Positions 1 to 7,828 of a DNA stretch of 59,325 bases are shown here, one piece after another. Position numbers and translations under genes: made by a program. The notes below the pieces were generated by a model that saw only the letters and a program-made list of their open reading frames with translations, ran no database searches and was not told the DNA's origin. The stretch spans positions 1-59,325 of the forward strand of contig NZ_RQHV01000053.1 in NCBI RefSeq assembly GCF_004771005.1. Direction: 5' to 3'. This stretch comes from Leptospira ilyithenensis (GTDB lineage: Bacteria > Spirochaetota > Leptospiria > Leptospirales > Leptospiraceae). Numbering within the stretch: position 1 is the first letter of the stretch; every line of letters begins with the position of its first letter.

Positions 1-943
1 TCGGCGCAAATCCAACAAGCGGTAGTTATATCACATTCTTTTCCGTTTCACTGACTTGCAATGATGCAGGCGGTGCCGGTTGTGATAAAATCGCATACTC
101 TACCCAAACCGGTTCCGCTCCGACTGATCCCGCGACCAGGCCGGAAATACCTCCGCTGTTTCCAGTGAAAATTACATTATTGACACTACAATTGCCACTC
201 CTTCCCAAGTTTCCGCACTAGGCACAGGAACGGAGGTCTTTGTACAGTAGGCTCCTGTTTCCAATGCTGCCGAATACAGAGTTTATTATAGCACATCAAG
301 TCCTGTGACTACCTACTCCACCAGCATAACAGGAATTAGCAACCTATACTACAAAATGACAGGTTTAACCAGTGGTACATTGTATTATGTAAGAGTCGAA
401 GCAAGGAATGGAGTTGGTGGTGTTAGCTTGCTTTCACAAGAACAGACTGTATTTACTACTTCGGTGCCACCGGGGACTGCTGTTTCGGGAACGTATGCGG
501 ATATATCTGCTGGACAAGGCATTAATTCAAGCGGAGGATATTCTGCGGCAATAATAGACTCAAAGTCAGACAAGCTACTTGTGATAACCGCCAATCAAGC
601 AAATAACAACAAATCCAGTCTTTTCCGATGCAATCTGGATGGCTCCAATTGCACGCATACTGATATTTCAGCTGGGCAAGGAAGTATGGTTGGGTTTACT
701 CTATCAGTCACGTTTGACTTACTTTCTAGTAAGTTGCTTGTAGTCGCTGGTGTCAATTTACCTGGATTGTATCGATGCAACTTGGATGGAACAAATTGTA
801 TTTATACAGATATTTCTTCAGCACAACCAGCCGGCTCCGGCGGTCTTCCTTTTGCACTAATTGATCCAACTTCAGGTAAATTATTAACAGTTGCGTTGAA
901 TTCAGCAAACAACGAATATAAGCCCAGTCTTTTTATGTGGTAA
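1..943 (+). pseudogene. Decayed leptospiral surface protein gene (CHB_HEX_C/fibronectin III-like plus repeats), partial at window edge
   Basis: Reading frame 3 from base 3 encodes GANPTSGSYITFFSVSLTC and a following segment like the bacterial chitobiase C-terminal (CHB_HEX_C_1) modules of Leptospira surface proteins. Near base 137 homology jumps to frame 2 (AGNTSAVSSENYIIDTT), which points to a small frameshifting deletion. Frame 2 then carries an in-frame TAG at 248-250, where a tryptophan (TGG) would fit. After it comes a fibronectin III-like segment (GLTSGTLYYVRVEARNG) and two copies of a roughly 50-residue repeat containing LFRCNLDGSNC or LYRCNLDGTNC followed by TDIS. A third copy breaks off as SLFMW at the stop, three bases before the stop of the convergent lipoprotein gene. 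A GTG at 305 leaves a 212-residue open frame without a signal peptide. Frameshift, stop and truncated repeat together make this a remnant. The 5' part lies outside the window. Confidence 0.7.
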
Positions 944-946
944 AAG

Positions 947-2341
947 CTACGGCCCGCTCACACATCTCGCTGAGCCAGAACCGGTATTCGTTTTTGTATA
1001 TTGATCGTAAAAACCGGTTGTAGTCACAATGGCATGAGCGCTCGTCGTAGTGTCTTGCCTTGTTGTGCCGGACCAATAGTAGGTAAAGGGATTTGGAAAA
1101 TAAGTCTCATGCAAACGACTACTGCCTGATTTGGTATAATCCATGATACTGAGGAGTTCATTACGATTGGGAAGTCTCCAAGTTCTACCTGTAAGATTCA
1201 GGTCTCTGCAATAAATCAAAGCATTTGCCCAAGTCGGAGCAGTTGCCGCAGGAGTACAATCCGTAACACCCTGTCCGTAGCTGCATTTCTGCCATGTTAG
1301 CTTTGTGGTTTTATCCAGGATGGTACCATCTCCATTATCCGTATAACCCCCACTAGGTTCCCGGAGCGTCCCTGATACGCAGCGCACATAATTGCTTCCG
1401 GCAGGAGCTTGATCATTGAGCGCACCAAGGAGAAAACTCACCATATAATAAGATCCTGCGTTAGCTTGTGACGGAGTGGAAGACCAATAGTATCCGCTTG
1501 TTCCTGTTCCCGGAAAATAAGCAGATAAGATTGAAGGGGAACTTACGGAAACATCCACAATACTTGCCAATTCAAAAATAGTAGGAAGCCGAAATCCCTT
1601 CGCAGAACATAGAGCAGATGATACGGCATAGGATTGACTAGTAGCACCCGCACAACTTCCCCCGCTTCCACCTTCCGAACATTTCTGCCACAAAAGACCG
1701 GTTATATTATCAAAAATCGTTCCGTCTCCCGGATCAGTATAACTTTTTGCCAAATGAAGTAGGAGATCCCCGTCTTGTCTGGGAAAAGAAGCATTGCCAC
1801 AAGTGACGGAAGTAGTCGCATTAAAACAAGCTGTCTGACCTGTTTTCAATAATCCGATTGCATATGCACCCAAGGTAGTGACTTCCAAGCTGATCTTGGC
1901 AGAGAGACTTCCCGATGAATGGGCGGCATTCACTTCATACTCCGTATTGGAACGAATGATAGACGGTGTTCCTGAAATTACGCAAGTTGCCGGATCCAAA
2001 GTCAAACCGGTCGGAAGAGAAGGAGAAGCCGTACAATTGGAAAAATTGCCTGTCGGACTCGGCTTTATTTCATCGATTTTTATATGTTGGGAAAAAACAA
2101 AAGGACTTCCCGTATAACCAAAATTAAATTTTTGACCCGCAAGGCAACCCGGAGTCATCAGACATTTGAACAGTTGATTGGGAAGATAAGAGCTTGATCC
2201 CGGATCTTCAGGATTGTTATGAACTTGATTTGCGCAATTGGAAATAGATAAGGCCGAAACTAAATTTAGAAAAAGTAAAATTTTTACCAATCCTGATTGA
2301 GATAAGATATTTTTTCCTAAATCCAGTTTGAGAGAGATCAT
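947..2341 (-). CDS. DUF1566 (Lcl C-terminal domain) lipoprotein with Ig-like domain
   Basis: Predicted surface or outer-membrane lipoprotein of 464 residues. The ATG at 2341 is chosen; a GTG at 2386 would add 15 residues but has no visible ribosome-binding site. The signal peptide is hydrophobic (LVKILLFLNLVSAL) and ends in the loose spirochetal lipobox SISNC, with the lipidated Cys at residue 36. A putative Ig domain follows (LPTGLTLDPATCVISGTP). Then come two DUF1566 modules, each with the signature GDGTI.D..T.L.WQKC, an RLP..EL.SI segment, a YYWS motif and a closing RCVSG. Families of such lipoproteins are expanded in Leptospira; the function is unknown, though DUF1566 resembles formylglycine/C-type lectin-like folds. 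It converges on the pseudogene at the left edge with a 3-base gap. Confidence 0.8.
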   Translation of the reverse strand: MISLKLDLGKNILSQSGLVKILLFLNLVSALSISNCANQVHNNPEDPGSSSYLPNQLFKCLMTPGCLAGQKFNFGYTGSPFVFSQHIKIDEIKPSPTGNFSNCTASPSLPTGLTLDPATCVISGTPSIIRSNTEYEVNAAHSSGSLSAKISLEVTTLGAYAIGLLKTGQTACFNATTSVTCGNASFPRQDGDLLLHLAKSYTDPGDGTIFDNITGLLWQKCSEGGSGGSCAGATSQSYAVSSALCSAKGFRLPTIFELASIVDVSVSSPSILSAYFPGTGTSGYYWSSTPSQANAGSYYMVSFLLGALNDQAPAGSNYVRCVSGTLREPSGGYTDNGDGTILDKTTKLTWQKCSYGQGVTDCTPAATAPTWANALIYCRDLNLTGRTWRLPNRNELLSIMDYTKSGSSRLHETYFPNPFTYYWSGTTRQDTTTSAHAIVTTTGFYDQYTKTNTGSGSARCVSGP

Positions 2342-2475
2342 TTTTCCAGGATTTCGGATTTGAATACAGGGCAAATAATTTTTCACGGCTGAGAAAGAAC
2401 TTTCTTATTTGGGAAAAAGAAACAAAACAAACGATAGTTGATTTTATTACAAACCTGTTGATTTCGTAAATGACT

Positions 2476-2497
2476 GTCCGCCGGAAAACCGGCGAAC
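2476..2497 (-). terminator. Hairpin downstream of mdh
   Basis: A 9-bp stem (GTCCGCCGG paired with CCGGCGAAC, one wobble) closes an AAAA loop. It lies 18 bases past the mdh stop. The tail on the minus strand is AGTCATTT rather than a clean U-run, so this may be an imperfect intrinsic terminator or a 3'-end stabilising hairpin. Confidence 0.5.
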
Positions 2498-2514
2498 AGA
2501 ATAGAAGCTTAATT

Positions 2515-3495
2515 TTAGATCATATCTTTTACTTCAGCTTTTTCTTCCTGAAGTTCTTTGTGAGTGAGGTCAAATTTCTCTTTTCCAAAAGCGTTTAATT
2601 CAAGACCGCTTACGATCTCTACTTTTTTGCCGTCGGAACGAAGAGGATACCCGAAGATAAGTCCTTTTTCCACACCGTATTCTCCGTTGGAATGGCATGC
2701 CGCACTGAACCAGTCGCCTGCTTTTGTAGGAGTTACGATGTTATGAACTGTATCAACCACAGCATTTGCTGCAGAAGCCGCAGAAGAAGCACCGCGAGCT
2801 GCGATGATTGCCGCACCGCGCTTTTGAACCGTAGAGATAAAATCTCCTTTCAGCCAATCGTGATCGGAGATCGCATCCGTTGCCGGTTTTCCATTGATCT
2901 TAGCATTATAAAAATCAGGATATTGGGTAGCTGAGTGATTTCCCCAGATAGCAACGTTTGACACTTGTTTTACGGCAACACCGGCTTTTTGCGCCAATTG
3001 CGTTTTCGCACGATTTTCGTCCAAACCTGTCATGGCAAACCAACGATCAGAAGGAATTCCTTTTGCATTGTTCATTGCGATGAGGGCGTTCGTATTACAA
3101 GGGTTACCTACGACTAAAACTCTTACGTCCGAGTTTGCATTCTTTTCAATCGCTTTGCCTTGAGTTGTAAAAATTCCACCGTTGATTTTGAGAAGATCCC
3201 CTCTTTCCATTCCCGCTTTTCTGGGAACGGAACCGACTAGCAAGGCCCAGTTGATATCACGAAAAGCTTCGTCTATATTGGAACTTACGGATACTTTTTG
3301 AAGCAAAGGGAAAGCACAATCATCCAATTCCATGATCACACCCTTTGCCGCAGGAACAGCTTGTTCCAACTCCAATAATTGCAATTCCACCGCAGTGTCC
3401 GGACCGAACATTTGTCCTGAAGCAATTCTAAATAGTAGTGCGTATCCGATTTGACCTGCAGCTCCAGTGACTGCTACTTTTACAGTATTACCCAT
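2515..3495 (-). CDS. mdh: Malate dehydrogenase
   Basis: Cytoplasmic NAD-dependent malate dehydrogenase of the TCA cycle (malate to oxaloacetate), 326 residues, normal for the bacterial type 2 MDH family. Visible motifs are the Rossmann glycine loop [11 protein letters not shown] near the N-terminus, the substrate-binding loop [15 protein letters not shown] with its arginines, the nucleotide-binding [11 protein letters not shown], the Arg in GLDENRAK, and the catalytic histidine in [11 protein letters not shown]. The start is secure: AGGAGA sits about 10 bases before the ATG. It lies 18 bases after the stop of the upstream DsbA-like gene, so the two are probably co-transcribed. A hairpin follows the stop. 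Confidence 0.95.
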   Translation of the reverse strand: MGNTVKVAVTGAAGQIGYALLFRIASGQMFGPDTAVELQLLELEQAVPAAKGVIMELDDCAFPLLQKVSVSSNIDEAFRDINWALLVGSVPRKAGMERGDLLKINGGIFTTQGKAIEKNANSDVRVLVVGNPCNTNALIAMNNAKGIPSDRWFAMTGLDENRAKTQLAQKAGVAVKQVSNVAIWGNHSATQYPDFYNAKINGKPATDAISDHDWLKGDFISTVQKRGAAIIAARGASSAASAANAVVDTVHNIVTPTKAGDWFSAACHSNGEYGVEKGLIFGYPLRSDGKKVEIVSGLELNAFGKEKFDLTHKELQEEKAEVKDMI

Positions 3496-3513
3496 TATAT
3501 ATATTTCTCCTGA

Positions 3514-4563
3514 TTAGTTTTTTAATTCTTTTTCAATGATCTCTTCGAAGCTTTCATAAGGAAGAGCACCGGAAATAAAGATACCGTTGATAAAGAAAGC
3601 GGGAGTTCCGCTTACCCCTACTTTTTGTCCTTCCTGAATATCTTTGTTTATCTCCGCTTGAAGTTTGTCTTTGTCATTCATGCAAGCTTGGTATTTCGAT
3701 TTGTCAACACCCGCTTTGATCACCAAAAAATCCACGTTAGACGCTGAAAGGTTTCCCGAGTTTTCGAAAAGTACAGGGAATACTTCCCAATATTTTCCTT
3801 GAGAGAGGGAACAATTTGCCGCCATATGAGCATACATCGCATCTTGGTGGAAAGGAAGAGGAAAGTCGCGAAATACCCAACGAATCTGATCTTTGTATTT
3901 TTCACGAAGTCTTCTGTTTACATCTTGGCTGCGTTTGCAATAAGGACATTCAAAATCGGAAAATTCAACGATGGTGATTTTTGCCTTTTCAGGACCGATC
4001 GAAGGATTGTTTTCCGTATCAACCGTTACACGAACTACGTCCGGTTCTTTAATCAAAAAATCCACAGGATATTTTTGAACGATTTCTTTGTATACATTAC
4101 GGCTATGTTCTTGTTCCTGTTGGTTTTTCAGAAGACCTACGATTTGATCTTTTGCCTGAGCAAGAGATTTTCCACCTAACTGCGCCTTATATGTGTTATA
4201 TATATCGGCTATTTCCTGGTCGGTAGGTTCTTTCGGAACAAAACCCTGCTTCAAAACATCTGCGGCCGGAATGTTTTTTTCCGCTCCAACGATTTCAAAA
4301 AGTTTGTCTTGAGCAAACTCAGCAAGAGTGTTTTTGATTAGATTTGCGTAATCGGTTTGGTATTTTGAATATGCAATCGGAGATGTTTTTTTAACATCCG
4401 TTATATCATATTTTTTGCCACCAATCGAGACGGCATCTTGGTTGAATTTTGCCTGGATGAACGAAGGGATTGAAACCCCTGCGAGCACGGCCAATACTAC
4501 GATCGCACCCACTGCCAATTTGGAGAAGGGTTGTTCGATCCATTTTTGAATACTATTTTCCAT
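3514..4563 (-). CDS. Membrane-anchored DsbA-family thiol-disulfide oxidoreductase
   Basis: A 349-residue envelope protein. The ATG at 4563 is preferred; a TTG at 4599 would add 12 residues ahead of the anchor. A single transmembrane segment (about residues 16-36, LAVGAIVVLAVLAGVS) anchors the protein with the rest outside. Residues 45-175 form a charged helical segment of unknown role. The C-terminal half is a DsbA/thioredoxin-like domain with the active site CPYC at 206-209 (VEFSDFECPYCKRSQ), an inserted helical part, and the cis-proline loop SGTPAFFING. The CPYC pair and cis-Pro suggest protein disulfide exchange in the periplasm. It is upstream of and probably co-transcribed with mdh. It could act as oxidase or isomerase; the sequence does not decide. 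Confidence 0.85.
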   Translation of the reverse strand: MENSIQKWIEQPFSKLAVGAIVVLAVLAGVSIPSFIQAKFNQDAVSIGGKKYDITDVKKTSPIAYSKYQTDYANLIKNTLAEFAQDKLFEIVGAEKNIPAADVLKQGFVPKEPTDQEIADIYNTYKAQLGGKSLAQAKDQIVGLLKNQQEQEHSRNVYKEIVQKYPVDFLIKEPDVVRVTVDTENNPSIGPEKAKITIVEFSDFECPYCKRSQDVNRRLREKYKDQIRWVFRDFPLPFHQDAMYAHMAANCSLSQGKYWEVFPVLFENSGNLSASNVDFLVIKAGVDKSKYQACMNDKDKLQAEINKDIQEGQKVGVSGTPAFFINGIFISGALPYESFEEIIEKELKN

Positions 4564-4689
4564 CAAAACCAGCTTCTTAGTGCCAAATTCCGAGAGCAAA
4601 CCGAAAAATTTTTAAATCACGCACCCGGGAATCCGTAAAAAAATGCGATTTTTCTCAATTCATTTTGAGGTTTACCGATGATCTAATTG

Positions 4690-4709
4690 GGAGAAAAGGA
4701 ATTTTCTCC
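4690..4709. promoter_or_regulatory. Perfect inverted repeat in the leader of the 4741 gene
   Basis: GGAGAAAA and TTTTCTCC flank a GGAA spacer, giving perfect 8-bp arms. The element sits about 20 bases before the ribosome-binding site GGAGG (4728-4732) of the gene starting at 4741. It may be an operator or a small leader hairpin. The arm GGAGA resembles a Shine-Dalgarno, so pairing could compete with ribosome loading; that is inference. Confidence 0.4.
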
Positions 4710-4740
4710 TACGAAGACTATCAAACGGAGGTTTGGGTCT

Positions 4741-5061
4741 ATGAATATTACATCCGTTCCAGCGGCTGCCCCCCAACAAATTATACCCTTCAACCTGGGA
4801 AAACAGAGTGGAGAGGAAGGTCCCCCGGTTCCCAAAAAACAAAGTTTACCTTTGGTCGAGGAAACTAAAAAGGACAAAAAAGAAGAAAAGGTTCCCGAGG
4901 TCAAACTAGACGATTTGCTCATGAAGCCGACCCCCCTTCCTTTGGAAGAGAGATTGAGTCAAATCATCTCTGCCGAAGAAGTAAAGGATTTGCTTTCTCT
5001 GGTTACTAGAAGCCCGGCGCTGAACAAAGTAGATGAACACAAAGTGGATGTAAAAAGGTAA
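4741..5061 (+). CDS. Small proline-rich hypothetical protein
   Basis: A 106-residue soluble protein that I do not recognise. The start at 4741 is chosen because GGAGG lies 8 bases upstream; an in-frame ATG at 4687 lacks this. The N-terminal half is rich in Pro and Gly (VPAAAPQQIIPFNLG, GEEGPPVPKK), the middle is a Lys/Glu block, and the C-terminal third is predicted helical (LPLEERLSQIISAEEVKDL). There is no signal peptide or membrane segment. Its stop is followed in the same frame by the coding sequence of the next gene, so the two are an operon and probably translationally coupled. Confidence 0.65.
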   Translation: MNITSVPAAAPQQIIPFNLGKQSGEEGPPVPKKQSLPLVEETKKDKKEEKVPEVKLDDLLMKPTPLPLEERLSQIISAEEVKDLLSLVTRSPALNKVDEHKVDVKR

Positions 5062-5124
5062 TCCGACCTGGTTCCTCTTCTCATTGCGATCCAGGATAGT
5101 TTTTTAGTTATCCTAGGTTGTATT

Positions 5125-5712
5125 TTGGTTCTTTCTATTTTAGGCTTCCTGGCCGTGCTATACACTCAATTCATTTTACCAATTATCTCCAGAAAGGAAT
5201 CCGATCGTTTCAATCCGGCACACACGGGCGACCGCTATGATTTGGTTGTGGATGAGTCCACAAGGTTCGCTCAATTTACGATCGGTTGTAAGACGGGAAA
5301 TATCGCAACCAGGTGCAATGCGATTTCGGAGGATCAATTGATCTTTCAAATAAAAAAAGCTAAAGATAGCGAAGATTATTCGATTACCGTTCTAAGAAAC
5401 GGTCCTACGTTTTACAAACCGCCTCGCATGGAAATTTATCATAAAATGGAATCGAAAGAAATATTCGATTCCTATGAGATCATCGGCCATCCCGTGGAAT
5501 TCAGAATTTCGGATAAAATCGTAAAAGAAAGAATGGCAAATTTTATCGAGATCGCACTCAACTCTTCGTTTTACTTCAACAAACTGGGAAAAGAAAGGAT
5601 GAGATTTACCTTTACCGTAGGAAAAATACAGCCAGGTATCAACCGTAAGGTGAGACTCAGGGGCGACATTTACGCGTTCGGAAAGGAAGAAGAAAACGAA
5701 GACTCTGAATAA
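5125..5712 (+). CDS. Membrane-anchored hypothetical protein
   Basis: Protein of about 195 residues with one N-terminal transmembrane segment (SILGFLAVLYTQFILPII) and a soluble domain of mixed beta/alpha character that I cannot assign; a PilZ-like fold is one possibility but no PilZ RxxxR or D/NxSxxG signature is clear. The start is uncertain. TTG at 5125 is the only standard start codon in frame after the preceding stop (5059-5061), yet the open frame continues upstream from 5062 with a hydrophobic sequence (LLIAIQDSFLVILGCILV) that would complete a longer membrane segment. A CTG at 5068, 9 bases after AAGG, is an attractive alternative. It ends 9 bases from the convergent thrB stop. Confidence 0.65.
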   Translation: MVLSILGFLAVLYTQFILPIISRKESDRFNPAHTGDRYDLVVDESTRFAQFTIGCKTGNIATRCNAISEDQLIFQIKKAKDSEDYSITVLRNGPTFYKPPRMEIYHKMESKEIFDSYEIIGHPVEFRISDKIVKERMANFIEIALNSSFYFNKLGKERMRFTFTVGKIQPGINRKVRLRGDIYAFGKEEENEDSE

Positions 5713-5721
5713 AAACCGTTT

Positions 5722-6675
5722 TTAAAAACTGGAAATCTTGGTTCCCAAATGATCCGCCTGGATTTTTTGAAACGAATAGGAAATGGACAACCCTTTCATC
5801 GTTGTTTCTATTTTCTTTTGCAACTTGGGAAGAATATTTGAAGTATGTTTTCTTTCTACAAATAAAAGCAAACTGGGTCCCGAGCCGGACAGGCAATATC
5901 CGATTTTTTCCTCTTCCAATACTTTTGTTATGGGCTTTAGAGGAGAACTTTCATAGATTCGATAAGGTGTGTGCATCTTATCTTCCAAAGCCACCAAAAG
6001 GTCGCCAAACTTTCGCTTGTCGAGGAAATGCATCCAAGCACCGATCCTTGACAAATTAAAAATCACATCCGCAGTCTGATACAGCGTTGGTAAGGTTTTA
6101 CGGGACTCTTCCGTAGAAATATGCAAATGGGGAGTTAGTATGAACAATGAAACGGACGAAGGGAAGTTTTTTCTAAAATAACGAAGAGGTTCTTTGTTTA
6201 CGGAATAGGCAAATACAAGTCCTCCCAAATAAGCAGGCAATGTATTGTCCGGATGTCCTTCCCACTCCGCCAAAAACTGTAAAAATTCTTTCTCCGTAGG
6301 AACAGGAATTTTGGTTTCTTTTCTTTTATGAACTTCTCTGGCCAAACACAATCCGGCAACGATGGCAGAAGCACTGGAACCCAAACCTCCTTTTAAGGGA
6401 AGAGATAGCGTCATCTTACAATGATAAGTTGGAGTCTCTTCCGTAGGGAGGAAATGTTGAAAATAGTCTTCGTATGCTTCCCGGACCAAGTCTTCTTTGG
6501 AAGAAAAAGGAAGAGGTTCTCCGTTTTTTTGAACGATTGAGTACCCCTTTTCTTTCGGAAAGGTAAATTCAAAATCATTATAGATCTTCAAAGCCATACC
6601 CATTAAATCGAAACCCGGTCCAAGATTGGCACTAGTTCCGGGAACCCGAATTTTAATTTTTGGGATATGAGTCAT
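5722..6675 (-). CDS. thrB: Homoserine kinase
   Basis: GHMP-family kinase that phosphorylates L-homoserine in threonine biosynthesis, 317 residues. The start at 6675 (MTHIPKIKIRVPG) is chosen because it gives the canonical N-terminus and has CGGAAG just upstream; the longer open frame to 6903 adds 76 unrelated residues. Motif 1 is VPGTSANLGPGFD (residues 11-23), the ATP-binding motif 2 is PLKGGLGSSAS (93-103), and the C-terminal motif 3 is LSGSGPSLLLF. EWEGHPDN in the middle is typical of ThrB. It stands alone, convergent with the upstream plus-strand gene and divergent from the gene at 6952. Confidence 0.9.
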   Translation of the reverse strand: MTHIPKIKIRVPGTSANLGPGFDLMGMALKIYNDFEFTFPKEKGYSIVQKNGEPLPFSSKEDLVREAYEDYFQHFLPTEETPTYHCKMTLSLPLKGGLGSSASAIVAGLCLAREVHKRKETKIPVPTEKEFLQFLAEWEGHPDNTLPAYLGGLVFAYSVNKEPLRYFRKNFPSSVSLFILTPHLHISTEESRKTLPTLYQTADVIFNLSRIGAWMHFLDKRKFGDLLVALEDKMHTPYRIYESSPLKPITKVLEEEKIGYCLSGSGPSLLLFVERKHTSNILPKLQKKIETTMKGLSISYSFQKIQADHLGTKISSF

Positions 6676-6754
6676 TGCTTCCGCCCAGGGTTTTATTTCT
6701 AAGAGTAAAATCAACCTCTCTTTGCTTTTAGTAGTTTCGTGCAAAATGGTCATT

Positions 6755-6774
6755 TCGGTTAGAGTTATAACCGA
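6755..6774. promoter_or_regulatory. Inverted repeat in the thrB/6952 divergent region
   Basis: TCGGTTA and TAACCGA flank the spacer GAGTTA, giving perfect 7-bp arms. On the minus strand the repeat overlaps TATAAC, a plausible -10 for thrB about 85 bases upstream of its start. An operator is a reasonable reading, but no family of regulator is implied. Confidence 0.35.
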
Positions 6775-6840
6775 TTCACAAGTCCCCAATCCTGAACCAA
6801 TCGTTATTATGTTCCATATCTTTTGCCCTTCCCGGGTGTC

Positions 6841-6857
6841 TTGGCACGACTTATGCA
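6841..6857 (+). promoter_or_regulatory. Sigma-54 (RpoN) type promoter
   Basis: TTGGCACGACTTATGCA matches the -24/-12 consensus: the -24 block TTGGCACG is perfect, the -12 block ATGCA has the invariant GC, and exactly 10 bases separate GG from GC. Transcription would start near 6868 and give a leader of about 84 bases to the gene at 6952. No other site of this quality was found in the window. Confidence 0.6.
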
Positions 6858-6951
6858 AAATGTATAGGGAAAGGACAGAAATGGAAAATGTCTTGAAAAA
6901 CATAGAGGCGATGCTCAGAAAAAAAGCAAATTGCCATTTAGGAACACAGAT

Positions 6952-7824
6952 ATGGTTTCAGAATCTCTCAAACAAATTGATCCGGCCGCTTTATTATGGA
7001 AAGCAATTTCAAGGCAGAACGAATTCCAAGCGGGAAATCTTAGGCTAAATCCGGAGATTACCATCCGCACTTTCAAAAACCAAACGAAACGGTATTTGCA
7101 ATCAGAAAGATATGAATTCACGGTAGCAATGAAGGAATTGCTCAAACCGATCGTTACGCTCGACAACGAAAAAGTAGAGTATTTGATTTTTAGAATTTAT
7201 GAATCTTTTTACAGAGAGCTGCACTACTGGGAAGATCCCAGATCCAGATTTTCCATTGATATCGTATTTCAATTTATAGAATTTTTATGTACGGAAGGGC
7301 CCAAAGAAGACCTGGCAACCGTTCTACAAAGAGAAACAAGTTTAAACAAAAAAGAAGTAGAGTCCATCATCACTCATATAAAGGTTTTTAATAAGTTAGG
7401 TGTGTATTTCACAAAGTCCCCTTCTTTGAAAAAAACAATTGAAAACGGCGAACCCATCCTTACTACAATTGCAGCCGCTCATACGGATGTGACCTGGCTC
7501 GCTTTGGAATCAATGTTTTATCTTTTGGTAGCACAACATGCTTTGGCAAGCAAATACTCCTGCGAATCCTTGTTACGCGGTTGGATGACGGAATATGGTT
7601 TTGACGAAAACCAATATGCAGTTGTAGCGAACTACTTTCCACCGGGAACATCCCTTCATGATTTCAGAGGGAACTACACGAGCGCTCTCCGAACTCTGCA
7701 TGGTCTTGCCAGTAAGGAAAAACCAGACTATGATTTGTTATTATTAAGATCAATCGGAAACTATTTCAGTTCCTGGATCGTAAGGGTAGCCCACCAAATG
7801 GAAGCAGGCTACCAGGCAGCTTAA
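6952..7824 (+). CDS. Hypothetical helical protein behind a sigma-54-type promoter
   Basis: A 290-residue cytoplasmic protein that I do not recognise. The ATG at 6952 is chosen because AGGAA precedes it by about 9 bases; a TTG at 6931 would add seven residues. There is no signal peptide or clear membrane span. It looks largely alpha-helical, with aromatic-rich stretches (IFRIYESFYRELHYWED, ALESMFYLLVAQHALASKYS). A good sigma-54-like promoter lies about 95 bases upstream, so expression may depend on RpoN and an enhancer-binding activator. RpoN regulons often cover nitrogen or envelope functions, but nothing in the protein itself names a role. Its stop is 4 bases from the convergent acyl-CoA dehydrogenase stop. 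Confidence 0.75.
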   Translation: MVSESLKQIDPAALLWKAISRQNEFQAGNLRLNPEITIRTFKNQTKRYLQSERYEFTVAMKELLKPIVTLDNEKVEYLIFRIYESFYRELHYWEDPRSRFSIDIVFQFIEFLCTEGPKEDLATVLQRETSLNKKEVESIITHIKVFNKLGVYFTKSPSLKKTIENGEPILTTIAAAHTDVTWLALESMFYLLVAQHALASKYSCESLLRGWMTEYGFDENQYAVVANYFPPGTSLHDFRGNYTSALRTLHGLASKEKPDYDLLLLRSIGNYFSSWIVRVAHQMEAGYQAA

Positions 7825-7828
7825 GAAA

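Noticed and set aside
5718..5729. GTTTTTAAAAAC palindrome between the 5125 gene and thrB as terminator
   Set aside because: It is pure AT-type pairing with no GC stem or tail, so it would not terminate transcription.
6881..7048. Small plus-strand frame from the ATG at 6881 (MENVLKNIEAM)
   Set aside because: It is out of frame with and overlaps the better supported gene at 6952, and its product shows no family likeness after the first residues.
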